Assembly: GCA_027023305.1 (NCBI GenBank)
Contig: JALVVR010000048.1
Coordinates: 109,579-173,578, forward strand
From: Campylobacterales bacterium
Lineage (GTDB): Bacteria > Campylobacterota > Campylobacteria > Campylobacterales > QNZT01
DNA length: 64,000 nt
Direction: 5' to 3'
Of the stretch, positions 45,050 to 53,612 are shown one piece after another. The stretch's first letter is position 1; the number at the start of each line of letters is the position of its first letter. The notes under the pieces were generated by a model. The model did no database searches. It was not told where the DNA came from and saw only the letters and a list, made by a program, of their open reading frames with translations. The translations under genes were made by a program, and so were the position numbers.

Positions 45050-45652
45050 ATGTACGATGTAGTAATTATAGGTGGAGGAGCAGCTGGTGTTGGATGTGGA
45101 ATAACTTTAGCATCAGCAAATGGAAAATTTGAATGGGCAAAAAACAAAAGATACCTAATCCTAGATGCAAATGAAAGTGATTTAGAAAAAGCATCCCTAT
45201 ATAATGTACCTGTATTTGACTATGGTATAAGTGGTGAAAATGCTATAAAACAGATGAAAGACCATCTATCTTTTTTTCCATCTATCGAATTTAAAGATGA
45301 CCATGTCTTATCCATAACTGGTGGAAGAGGTGATTTTACTATACATACTTCATCAGCCAACTATAAAGCTGATATCATTGTACTTGCAACGGGTATGCAC
45401 AAGTTTGATATAGAAGGTTTAGATGTAGAGATAACTACTCATGACAAAGTTATGAAACCTGGTAAAATCAAGATAGAACATATAAATAACCGTGTAACTG
45501 ATGGGATATATGTAGCTGGACTTGCAAGTGGTGTAAAAACTATGTACCTGATAGCTGCTGGTGATGGAACTAAAGTAGCTTGTGATATATTTGAAGAGTG
45601 GACAGGTAAGCTTGCAGTAAGTCATGACTCCGTAAAAGATGCAATCTGTTGA
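45050..45652 (+). CDS. small thioredoxin-reductase-like flavoprotein
   Basis: A 200-residue protein with the FAD loop VVIIGGGAAGVGCGI (4-18) and the second FAD motif GIYVAGLASGVKTMYLIAAGDG. It is far shorter than thioredoxin reductase (about 310 residues), lacks the NADPH domain and has no CxxC, so electron transfer must differ. NAD(P)/FAD-dependent oxidoreductases of this short type are common in the phylum, with unknown partner. TGGAG precedes the ATG; it follows lepA by 12 nt. Confidence 0.75.
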   Translation: MYDVVIIGGGAAGVGCGITLASANGKFEWAKNKRYLILDANESDLEKASLYNVPVFDYGISGENAIKQMKDHLSFFPSIEFKDDHVLSITGGRGDFTIHTSSANYKADIIVLATGMHKFDIEGLDVEITTHDKVMKPGKIKIEHINNRVTDGIYVAGLASGVKTMYLIAAGDGTKVACDIFEEWTGKLAVSHDSVKDAIC

Positions 45653-45695
45653 TTTTTGAAACATTGTTTAATCTAAAACTATAAATTTATAAAAA

Positions 45696-45725
45696 AAAGT
45701 TAAAGTTTTTTTAATCTTTAACTTT
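45696..45725. terminator. AT-rich inverted repeat after the flavoprotein gene
   Basis: AAAGTTAAAG (45696-45705) and CTTTAACTTT (45716-45725) are perfect 10-nt arms with a 10-nt loop. It may end the prs-lepA unit or bind a regulator of the following gene, whose -10 begins 8 nt later. Confidence 0.35.
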
Positions 45726-45729
45726 AATC

Positions 45730-45747
45730 TGCTACAATTTCCTTATG
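45730..45747 (+). promoter_or_regulatory. extended -10 promoter, probably leaderless
   Basis: TGCTACAAT at 45730-45738 is an extended -10 with a 5/6 hexamer. Six bases separate it from the ATG at 45745, and there is no Shine-Dalgarno. Confidence 0.45.
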
Positions 45748-46515
45748 AAAACTTTACTTATACTTTTATTTTTGCCTTTATTATTGTTAGCAGAAGAAAA
45801 TCCTTTCGAGAAAAAACTTCCTTTTAAAGAAGCTATTATTGAGTATTCATTAGCTGGAAATCAAAAGGGAGTTGAAACTCTATATATAAAAGATTTTGGG
45901 AGACAAAAAGTTCTTTACACAAATACAAACTCAAAAATCATCTCAAAAGATAAAGAACAACTAAGAGTCATGACACCAAAATGGATATATAGTATTGATA
46001 AAAACTCTGATATTGCTAATAGAATTCCAAATTTAAACTATCTTTTATATATAAGATATCAAGAGCTTACTAAAGCAGAACAAGAAAAGGTTTTAAAAAA
46101 TTTAAAAACTATAAACTATCTACCTATCCAAGGAAGTAGATTTAAGATAGAAAAAAACTTTACTAAGATAAACAATATCTCATGCAATCAACTTATACAA
46201 AAGTCTAAAAAAAAATGCTATGGATATGATGGTTCTCTTCTTTTAAAATCAGAGATAAAGTTTTTAGGATTTAACAAATCAAAGATTCTTACAAATATCT
46301 TTGAAACCAAAGTTGATCCTGCCCTTTTTAATTTAAAAGATTATGAGATAAAAGACAACAAGATAAAAAGTGTTCAAGAGTATGAAAAATCAAAAAAGAT
46401 AATAGACTTTCTAAAAAGAAATATCAACAAAAAAACTATATTTGTAAAAACAAAAAACTCTCATGATTATAACCAAGACATACAAGAAGGAATAAAAGCT
46501 TTAAAGAAAATATAA
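45745..46515 (+). CDS. secreted protein of unknown function
   Basis: A 256-residue protein with a signal peptide (1-17, LLLLAEE). The body resembles DUF4412-like outer-membrane or periplasmic sheets: FKEAIIEYSLAGNQKGVETLYI, VMTPKWIYSIDKNS, then FLGFNKSKILTNIFETKVDP. Two cysteines (CNQL, KKCYG) may form a disulfide. No function is recognised. It ends at a perfect terminator hairpin. Confidence 0.7.
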   Translation: MKTLLILLFLPLLLLAEENPFEKKLPFKEAIIEYSLAGNQKGVETLYIKDFGRQKVLYTNTNSKIISKDKEQLRVMTPKWIYSIDKNSDIANRIPNLNYLLYIRYQELTKAEQEKVLKNLKTINYLPIQGSRFKIEKNFTKINNISCNQLIQKSKKKCYGYDGSLLLKSEIKFLGFNKSKILTNIFETKVDPALFNLKDYEIKDNKIKSVQEYEKSKKIIDFLKRNINKKTIFVKTKNSHDYNQDIQEGIKALKKI

Positions 46516-46519
46516 AAAG

Positions 46520-46552
46520 TTTTAAGTAAAGACTCTCGGTCTTTACTTAAAA
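46520..46552. terminator. perfect bidirectional intrinsic terminator
   Basis: TTTTAAGTAAAGAC (46520-46533) and GTCTTTACTTAAAA (46539-46552) are perfect 14-nt arms around TCTCG. It begins 4 nt after the stop at 46515, with A/T flanks on both sides, so it can stop transcription from either direction. Confidence 0.75.
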
Positions 46553-46580
46553 GAAATTAGGAAAAAGGAAAGGAAAAGGT

Positions 46581-46685
46581 TCCTCAATTACTTGAGGATC
46601 TCTATCTATAATAAGGGCACATCTAAAAGCTATGAGCTATGTATAGCTTTTAGATGTGCCCTCCGTATAGATACAAATCCTCAAG
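46581..46685. repeat. nested palindrome with two alternative folds
   Basis: Three stems stack around one loop: CTTGAGGAT (46591-46599) with ATCCTCAAG (46677-46685); TATCTATA (46603-46610) with TATAGATA (46666-46673); and the perfect 19-nt arms GGGCACATCTAAAAGCTAT (46615-46633) and ATAGCTTTTAGATGTGCCC (46643-46661). The left outer arm can instead pair upstream, TCCTCAA (46581-46587) with TTGAGGA (46592-46598). It lies between convergent genes. Possible structured RNA, mobile palindrome or terminator of the protease gene. Confidence 0.6.
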
Positions 46686-46709
46686 CAAAGAGTGTTCCAA
46701 CTTTAAAAA

Positions 46710-48689
46710 TTAGTACATAGAATCAAAGATTACTTTAGCAAAACTATCCATTTGTAACTTTTTCTTTAACTCTATATTAGAATTTGCTTTACTAAACATA
46801 GCCTTACTTGATGCAATAGCAAAATCACTTTTTGAACTTTGTAAGTTTTTGCCACTCACAACAAGTTTATACTCTCCTACTGGAAGATTATCAACCTCTA
46901 TTTGTTCTGTATTATCTACATGATTCTCACCTTTTGTGATATTTAAGCCACTTAAAACATAAGGATAATATTTATCGCCACTCTCTGTATTTACCAAATA
47001 ACAATCTATATCATTTACCAATGTCCTACCACCTGCACTATTTCCAGCTATATCAACCCAACTAATAGTAACTTTAAACTTTCCACTTGATTGTTTATAA
47101 AAACTATACTCCTTAACACCACCTCTAGCTATACTATCCATCTTTACTTTTTGTAAATCTTCATCTATCGTTTTTACTACATCCACTGCCTTTTTGGCAT
47201 CTATCATCCCAAAACCTGCATATATATCAGGTCCACTACTTCCTTTATCAACTGCTGTATTTAACAAAACAGCTTTTAAAAGATCTACTCTCATATCACA
47301 CCCACCATTTCCACACTCTGTCAAGTTTTTATACTCTTGCATAACCAAAGTTGCAAGTCCAAGTGCTGCAGGAGTAGCCATAGATGTCCCACTCATATAA
47401 GCATAACCTCCATCACTTGATGTAGAATATATACTACTTCCACCTACACTCAAATCAGGCTTTATTCTTCCATCATTTGTAGGTCCACTACTACTATAGT
47501 AAGCTACATCACTTGAGTTACTGTTCAATGCTCCAACAGTTATAATGTTTTTTGCATTTGCTGCACCTTTAATAATCCCAGTATCTGCATATCCACTTCT
47601 TCCTCTATCATTTCCTGCTGCTACAAACATAGTGATATATGGATTATTATAAATAACACTATCTTCACTACTAGCATCACTATTATAACTACCCAAATCA
47701 GCCCTATCAGTAAATCCATAAGAGTGGTTTGATACTAAGATTTTATCTTTATTGTATAAACTATTTAAAGCACTAGCAAAATATGCATCTTGATAACTGT
47801 AATTATAAATAATTGCTTCATTTGCCATACCTCTAGCATAACTATCAACTCCTTTTGCAGCTATGATCCCTGCTACATGAGTAGTATGTAAAGATAGTGA
47901 ACCTTTACCCACCCTATTTTTTACTCTACTTACTGCTCCCTCTTTGAATTCAACATGATCTCTCTTTGCTTGACCTTCATCTACTATCCCAACTTTTATA
48001 TTTGAACCATCAAGTCCTCCACTCCAAGCTTCTGTTGCATTTGTACTTCTTGCTGTATATATATCATCACTACTTATTTTTTTTGAAAACGGCTTTATCA
48101 AACCTATATCATGATACTTTGAGATATATTTTACAACACTTAGATTTGCCAAAGTTTCTATATCTATTCCAGCTATATTTAACTCTACTATATTAAAATC
48201 ATTGCTAACTTTTATTTTTGATGCATCTATTCCACTATTTAAAAGTATTGTTTTAAATTCACTCTCATTTAGTGATTTTAAAAGCTCAACTTTAACTCTA
48301 ATCACATCATTTAATGCTACATTTTTTAAATCATTTGATATTTTATATTTAAAATCTAACAGTGCAACACCATCTAAATCCTTAATACTATCTAGTAAAG
48401 TATCTATATCATTTCTACTACTTAATAGATAAAAACTATTTTCACCACTATAAGTAACACTCTTTGCCCCTAACTTATACAAAGTATCCTTTTGTACTCT
48501 ATTCAAAGGTTTGTAAGTTTTCACTACTACTGTTATATCCTTATCTTCACTATCTAAAGACTCTAGTGCATGAAGTGATAACTTCTTGCTAAACTCTACC
48601 CTCTTGCCACCAAGTTCCAAATCACTAGCATGAGATAATCCACTCAGTATTGCAGTACTTAAAGCTACACTTAAAATTGACCTTTTCAT
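46710..48689 (-). CDS. secreted subtilisin-like serine protease (S8)
   Basis: A 659-residue exported protease. After a signal peptide (1-20) and a pro-region (about 25-200), the S8 domain carries D237 (VGIVDEGQ), H271 (HTTHVAGIIAA), N360 (VAAGND) and S436 (MSGTSMATP). The aspartate motif reads DEG rather than DTG or DSG. A C-terminal beta domain (about 520-659, KVTISWVDIAGNSAGG, LPVGEYKLVVSG) resembles pre-peptidase sandwiches. It stands alone with a convergent neighbour on its 3' side. Confidence 0.9.
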   Translation of the reverse strand: MKRSILSVALSTAILSGLSHASDLELGGKRVEFSKKLSLHALESLDSEDKDITVVVKTYKPLNRVQKDTLYKLGAKSVTYSGENSFYLLSSRNDIDTLLDSIKDLDGVALLDFKYKISNDLKNVALNDVIRVKVELLKSLNESEFKTILLNSGIDASKIKVSNDFNIVELNIAGIDIETLANLSVVKYISKYHDIGLIKPFSKKISSDDIYTARSTNATEAWSGGLDGSNIKVGIVDEGQAKRDHVEFKEGAVSRVKNRVGKGSLSLHTTHVAGIIAAKGVDSYARGMANEAIIYNYSYQDAYFASALNSLYNKDKILVSNHSYGFTDRADLGSYNSDASSEDSVIYNNPYITMFVAAGNDRGRSGYADTGIIKGAANAKNIITVGALNSNSSDVAYYSSSGPTNDGRIKPDLSVGGSSIYSTSSDGGYAYMSGTSMATPAALGLATLVMQEYKNLTECGNGGCDMRVDLLKAVLLNTAVDKGSSGPDIYAGFGMIDAKKAVDVVKTIDEDLQKVKMDSIARGGVKEYSFYKQSSGKFKVTISWVDIAGNSAGGRTLVNDIDCYLVNTESGDKYYPYVLSGLNITKGENHVDNTEQIEVDNLPVGEYKLVVSGKNLQSSKSDFAIASSKAMFSKANSNIELKKKLQMDSFAKVIFDSMY

Positions 48690-48858
48690 TTTTCTTCCTT
48701 TATTTTCCTAATTTTTCTTTCCCTTGTAAACTAATTCGGTCAATTTTGGCTTAACAGTACAATTTTTCTTTACTTTTGTAGTTTTTTTTGCTTTTGTAAA
48801 TATTTTTTTACTAAAGGTAACAAATAATTAACTTGTAGGATATTAATCACTTATTTTG

Positions 48859-48864
48859 TATAAT
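48859..48864 (+). promoter_or_regulatory. -10 promoter of trpS
   Basis: A consensus TATAAT ends 22 nt before the trpS ATG (48887), and an AAAGG site stands between. The rest of 48690-48858 is AT-rich with T-runs and shows no other recognisable element. Confidence 0.5.
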
Positions 48865-48886
48865 CAATAAAAAGATAAAGGCAATC

Positions 48887-49849
48887 ATGAGAGTTTTAAC
48901 AGGAATCCAATCATCAGGAACTTTACATATAGGAAACTACTTTGGAGCTATCAAACAAATGATGGAGCTTCAAAACAGTAGTGATTTATATATTTTCATA
49001 GCAAACTACCACTCACTAAGTTCACTTAAAGATGCAGATGCAGTTAGGAAAAACACTATTGATGCAGCTATCACTTATCTCTCCCTTGGAATAGATCCAA
49101 ACAAAGTAACTATGTGGGTACAGTCAGATGTAAAAGAAGTATTAGAGCTTTACTGGATACTCTCAGCATATACTCCAATGGGGCTGTTAGAGAGAGCTCA
49201 TAGCTATAAAGATAAAGTAGCAAAAGGTATAGGAGCAAATCATGCTCTATTTTCATATCCAGTTTTAATGGCAGCAGATATACTATTGTATGATGCGAAC
49301 ATAGTTCCAGTTGGGAAAGATCAAATCCAACATGTAGAAATAACAAGAGATATAGCAGTAAAGTTTAACAATGAGCATGGAGATGTTTTAACTATGCCAG
49401 AGTTCAAGATAGATGAGACCGTAGCAACAGTTCCAGGAACAGATGGTGCTAAGATGAGTAAGAGTTATGGAAATACTATAGATATATTTTGTACTCCAAA
49501 ACAACTTAAAAAACAAGTTGGAAAGATTGTAACTGAGGCTGTTAGCCTAGAAGAACCAAAAGAGTGGAAAGATTGTAATGTTTACAACCTATGCAAACTC
49601 TTTTTAGATGAAGATGGACAAAAAGAGTTACAACAAAGATATAAAAAAGGTGGAGAGGGACATGGGCATTTTAAAATGTACCTAGCTGACTTGATTACTG
49701 ATGAGTTTAAAGAGGCAAGTGAAAAAAAAGAGTACTATGAAAACCACTTAGATGAAGTAAAAGAGATACTAGCTTTTGGGGCTGAGAAAGCAAGAAAAAA
49801 TGCAAGTAAAAAGATGGAAATAATAAGAGAGAAGGTAGGTATATTATAA
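48887..49849 (+). CDS. trpS: tryptophanyl-tRNA synthetase
   Basis: A 320-residue class I synthetase charging tRNA-Trp. The HIGH motif is H14-I15-G16 in SSGTLHIGNYFG and KMSKS lies at 189-193 (GAKMSKSYGN). The stop is immediately followed by serS, so the two synthetases are co-transcribed. Length is normal. Confidence 0.96.
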   Translation: MRVLTGIQSSGTLHIGNYFGAIKQMMELQNSSDLYIFIANYHSLSSLKDADAVRKNTIDAAITYLSLGIDPNKVTMWVQSDVKEVLELYWILSAYTPMGLLERAHSYKDKVAKGIGANHALFSYPVLMAADILLYDANIVPVGKDQIQHVEITRDIAVKFNNEHGDVLTMPEFKIDETVATVPGTDGAKMSKSYGNTIDIFCTPKQLKKQVGKIVTEAVSLEEPKEWKDCNVYNLCKLFLDEDGQKELQQRYKKGGEGHGHFKMYLADLITDEFKEASEKKEYYENHLDEVKEILAFGAEKARKNASKKMEIIREKVGIL

Positions 49850-51097
49850 ATGATAGATTTAAAACTGCTAGAGAAAGATTTTGAAAATACAGCAAATAAA
49901 CTAAAAAAGAAAAAAGTTGATGAAGAGCTTTTAGCCACTTTAAAAGATGAGTTCTCACTACTAAAATCAAAAAAAGCTAATCTTGAAGAACTCCAAGCAG
50001 AGCAAAACAAAAAAAGTAAACTCTTTCCACAGTACAAAAAAGAGGGAAAAGATATAGGAGAGTTAAAAAAAGAGTTAGAAGAAAATAAAAAGAAAATTCA
50101 AGAAGCTACAGAGATAGTTAGAGTTGTTGAAGAAAAACTTCAAAACATCGCTTTAAATATCCCAAATCTTCCAGATGACAAAGTTCCTGAAGGTGAAGAT
50201 GAAGAGGATAATATAGAGATTAAAAAAGTTGGTTCTCTTCCAAACTTTGACTTCACTCCAAAAGAACACTGGGATTTAGATAGTGAACAAAACATCATAG
50301 ACTTCAAAAGAGGAGTTAAGTTAGCAAAGAGTAGATTTTCAGTTTTAAAAGGTATTGGTGCAAAACTAGAGAGAGCTTTAATAAACTATATGCTTGATTT
50401 TAACAGACAAAGAGGTTTTGAAGAAGTTGTAGTTCCATATATAGTAAACAAAGAAACTCTTCAAGGAACTGGACAACTTCCAAAATTTGCTGACGATTTG
50501 TTTAAAATAGAAGATGAAGAACTCTATCTTATCCCAACTGCAGAAGTGCCAGTAACAAACCTTTTTAGAGATGAAATACTAAGTAGCGATGAACTACCTA
50601 TCTCTCTCACAGCATACTCAGCTTGTTTTAGAAAAGAAGCTGGAAGTGCAGGAAGAGATACGAGAGGAATGATAAGACAACATCAGTTTGATAAAGTAGA
50701 ACTTGTTTGTATAACAAAACCAGAGCAAAGTGATGAAGTATTTGACAAAATGGTATCTTGTGCAAGTGATCTTTTAACCTCTTTAGGACTTCCTCATAGA
50801 TTAGTAGAGCTTTGTGGAGGGGATTTGGGATTTAGTGCTGCTAAAACTATCGACTTAGAAGTATGGCTACCTGGACAAAAGAGATATAGAGAGATAAGCT
50901 CTATATCAAACACTAGAGATTTTCAAGCTCGTCGAGCAAAGATAAGATATAAAGATGGCAAGAAAAACATACTTGCTAATACACTAAATGGCTCATCTTT
51001 AGCAGTTGGTAGAACTCTAATAGCTATCATGGAAAACTATCAAAAAGAGGATGGTAGCTTTGAAATACCTCAAGTTTTGAAAAAATACATGGAATAA
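49850..51097 (+). CDS. serS: seryl-tRNA synthetase
   Basis: A 415-residue class II synthetase. The N-terminal coiled-coil arm (about 30-100, [28 protein letters not shown]) binds the long variable arm of tRNA-Ser. Motif 2 ([16 protein letters not shown], then [10 protein letters not shown]) and motif 3 ([14 protein letters not shown]) are intact. It starts directly after the trpS stop. Confidence 0.96.
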   Translation: MIDLKLLEKDFENTANKLKKKKVDEELLATLKDEFSLLKSKKANLEELQAEQNKKSKLFPQYKKEGKDIGELKKELEENKKKIQEATEIVRVVEEKLQNIALNIPNLPDDKVPEGEDEEDNIEIKKVGSLPNFDFTPKEHWDLDSEQNIIDFKRGVKLAKSRFSVLKGIGAKLERALINYMLDFNRQRGFEEVVVPYIVNKETLQGTGQLPKFADDLFKIEDEELYLIPTAEVPVTNLFRDEILSSDELPISLTAYSACFRKEAGSAGRDTRGMIRQHQFDKVELVCITKPEQSDEVFDKMVSCASDLLTSLGLPHRLVELCGGDLGFSAAKTIDLEVWLPGQKRYREISSISNTRDFQARRAKIRYKDGKKNILANTLNGSSLAVGRTLIAIMENYQKEDGSFEIPQVLKKYME

Positions 51098-51100
51098 CAT

Positions 51101-53404
51101 ATGGCAGAAAATGAAGAGCTAGATGAAGTTATCCTTATTGATGATGAAATTGATGAGGAAGAAGAGCTACTTTTAGATAGTGATAAAGAAGAGCATAAAG
51201 AGAAAAAAAGCTCCAATACAACCAAATATGTCATCATCTCTATAATATCTCTTCTAATTTTGCTAGCTCTCATAGGTACATACTTTCTTTTAAACCAAGA
51301 TAAAGAGGAGATTGGATCTACTGAAACAAACTCCTCAAAAATACTTTCTAACATAAAAAAACATAAATCTTTTGCTAAACCTATGACAAACTTAGAATCA
51401 CTAACAAAAAAAGCTAATAACCTATACAATAGTGGTAAAAAAGAAGAAGCTTTAAAAATATACAAAAAGATATCTACTTTTCACAAATACTTATCTATCT
51501 TTAATCTTGGAGTATCAAGTCTTCAAAAAAATGATTTTAACAAATCTATAGGATATTTTGAAGAGTCTTTAAAGTTTGAAGAACTTAGCTTTGAAAGCTC
51601 TTTAAATCTTAGTATTTGCTATAAAAGTTTAAACAATCCTGAAAAATACAAACACTATCTAAACCAAGCAGATAAACTTGTGATAAACAAGTACAACTCA
51701 CCACTTTTTGACTACTACTATGCACTTATTTACTACTATAAAAACAAGCCTTTGGAGTCTATGATACTTTTAAACAAATACAAAGCTGCCTACTTTAGCT
51801 ATGATAAAAACCTTCTACTAGCAAAGGATTATATTTTGTTAAAAGATTATCCAAAAGCTCTCTCTCACCTTTTAAAACTAAAAGATAGTGACTATTATTT
51901 CACTATAGGGACACTTTACTCCAACTTTGGTAAGTATGATTTGGCACAAAACTATTTTATAAAAGCGATAAACTCAAAAAAAGATGTAGAAAAATCTCTA
52001 GTAGCTCTTAGTTTAGCTCAAAACAAGCTAGGAATGTTTGCTGATTGTAGTTCTACTTTAAAAACTATAAGCAAGAAACATCCAAAAGCTACAAAACTAT
52101 TTCCTATAACTGTAAAGATAAAAGAGTCTTTATATGACCCTGTAAAGGCTCAAAAAGAGTTTAAAAACTCTATATTTTCAGATAAATTCAACAAATACAC
52201 TCTACTGTTTTACTTTGCCCCTTATAAGCTATTTAACCCTGAGCAAACTAACTCTTTACTTAAAAGAGGTGTAAAAGAGATATATATAGATAACATAAAT
52301 TCTGCAGATAACTACCTCAAAAAAGCTTCAAACATATCTGAGATAAATACAAAGATAGTGCAAGGATTAAAACTTTTACAAAGTCATAAAGTATATGAAG
52401 CAAACAAGCTTTTTAAAAATCTTATCAAAATCTATCCAAATCACTCAATCTTACATTACAACTTAGCACTAAGTTATGCAAACATAAATGATTTCCAAAA
52501 TGCAAAAAAACACTTTGAGAAAAGTTACCTATTGGATAAAACAAACTATCTATCTGCTTTTTTCTCTGCTTTTAGCTCAATACTAACTAACAAAAAATTT
52601 GATGATAAAACTATACTAAATATTGTAAAAAACAACAAAAAACATACAAAACAGATAATCCTTCTGAACAAAATCCTACAAGATGACCCAACTATACACT
52701 TAAGAGATGAAAAAAATCTTACCTCTTTTGATTTAATACTAAACATCATACTCTCTAATCTATCAAACAATTATACAAACTATAAACTTTTTACAAAAAA
52801 ACTGCATATCATGATGCCAAAGGATTTAGTTACAAACATACTCTATGTTGACATGATTTCACAAACAAAAGATATAAAAGGTTATGCTAAAAATGTCCAA
52901 AACTATCTTGCAATAAAATCTTTAAATAAAAAACCTCTGCTTTATGGTGAAACTATTGCGAGAGAATTGTATATAAAAGTTTTAAATATAGCTGGTATAA
53001 CAAGATTTGCAAAAGAACTTTTAGAAAATGAACTTCCAACAAATCAAAACCAGATAGCACTTTTACAATCTTTAGCTTACACTTACATATATACAAAAGA
53101 TTATGAAAAAGCTTACAAAATATATAACAATCTTATTGACAACCTAAAAGTAGATGATCCACATACCCTACTTTTAGCTTCAGTTTCATCCATAGGAGCT
53201 AATCATCATGCAAATGCCATAGCACTTCAAGAGTTAGCAAATATAAACGACCGAACATTATTTGAAAGCAGATTTGCTTTAGGGATTCTTTATCAAGAGG
53301 CAAAAAATTTTGAGGGAGCTTCAATCCAATTTTTAAAAATAGGAAATAGTGGGTTTAAGCCAAAGTACTTTGACTTTGACTTAAGAAACAAGGCTCAAAA
53401 ATAA
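51101..53404 (+). CDS. single-pass membrane TPR protein
   Basis: A 767-residue protein. Residues 1-43 are strongly acidic (ELDEVILIDDEIDEEEELL) and should be cytoplasmic; one membrane helix follows (about 45-66). The rest is a long periplasmic array of TPR-like helical hairpins (LTKKANNLYNSGKKEEALKI, LNLSICYKSLNNPEKYKHYL and more, at least eight). It starts 3 nt after serS. Such scaffolds gather envelope or flagellar partners. Similar large TPR proteins appear later at 59403-61682; sequences differ. Confidence 0.8.
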   Translation: MAENEELDEVILIDDEIDEEEELLLDSDKEEHKEKKSSNTTKYVIISIISLLILLALIGTYFLLNQDKEEIGSTETNSSKILSNIKKHKSFAKPMTNLESLTKKANNLYNSGKKEEALKIYKKISTFHKYLSIFNLGVSSLQKNDFNKSIGYFEESLKFEELSFESSLNLSICYKSLNNPEKYKHYLNQADKLVINKYNSPLFDYYYALIYYYKNKPLESMILLNKYKAAYFSYDKNLLLAKDYILLKDYPKALSHLLKLKDSDYYFTIGTLYSNFGKYDLAQNYFIKAINSKKDVEKSLVALSLAQNKLGMFADCSSTLKTISKKHPKATKLFPITVKIKESLYDPVKAQKEFKNSIFSDKFNKYTLLFYFAPYKLFNPEQTNSLLKRGVKEIYIDNINSADNYLKKASNISEINTKIVQGLKLLQSHKVYEANKLFKNLIKIYPNHSILHYNLALSYANINDFQNAKKHFEKSYLLDKTNYLSAFFSAFSSILTNKKFDDKTILNIVKNNKKHTKQIILLNKILQDDPTIHLRDEKNLTSFDLILNIILSNLSNNYTNYKLFTKKLHIMMPKDLVTNILYVDMISQTKDIKGYAKNVQNYLAIKSLNKKPLLYGETIARELYIKVLNIAGITRFAKELLENELPTNQNQIALLQSLAYTYIYTKDYEKAYKIYNNLIDNLKVDDPHTLLLASVSSIGANHHANAIALQELANINDRTLFESRFALGILYQEAKNFEGASIQFLKIGNSGFKPKYFDFDLRNKAQK

Positions 53405-53577
53405 CTTAATTTTAGGAATCTTTGCTATACGATATAATTAATAAATAGTTGTCTAAAAAAGATATAGTATTGATTATGCTTTAGTGAAATAATATATTCT
53501 TTTAGATAAACTATATTTAAACAAAAAGCTATAAATATTATAAAATGATATATTTTATTTACAAATAAAAATCGTTT

Positions 53578-53586
53578 TGCTAAGAT
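53578..53586 (+). promoter_or_regulatory. candidate promoter of the restriction-modification operon
   Basis: TGCTAAGAT (extended -10, weak hexamer) is 26 nt before the ATG at 53613. Another TATAAT at 53433-53438 would give a leader of about 165 nt. The 208-nt gap 53405-53612 is otherwise very AT-rich with no clear regulator site. Confidence 0.3.
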
Positions 53587-53612
53587 TTTAAAAAATTTAA
53601 GGATACCTAGAA

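Noticed and set aside
53433-53438. TATAAT as the main promoter of the restriction operon
   Set aside because: It would require a 165-nt leader; a nearer extended -10 is more likely, though both remain unproven.
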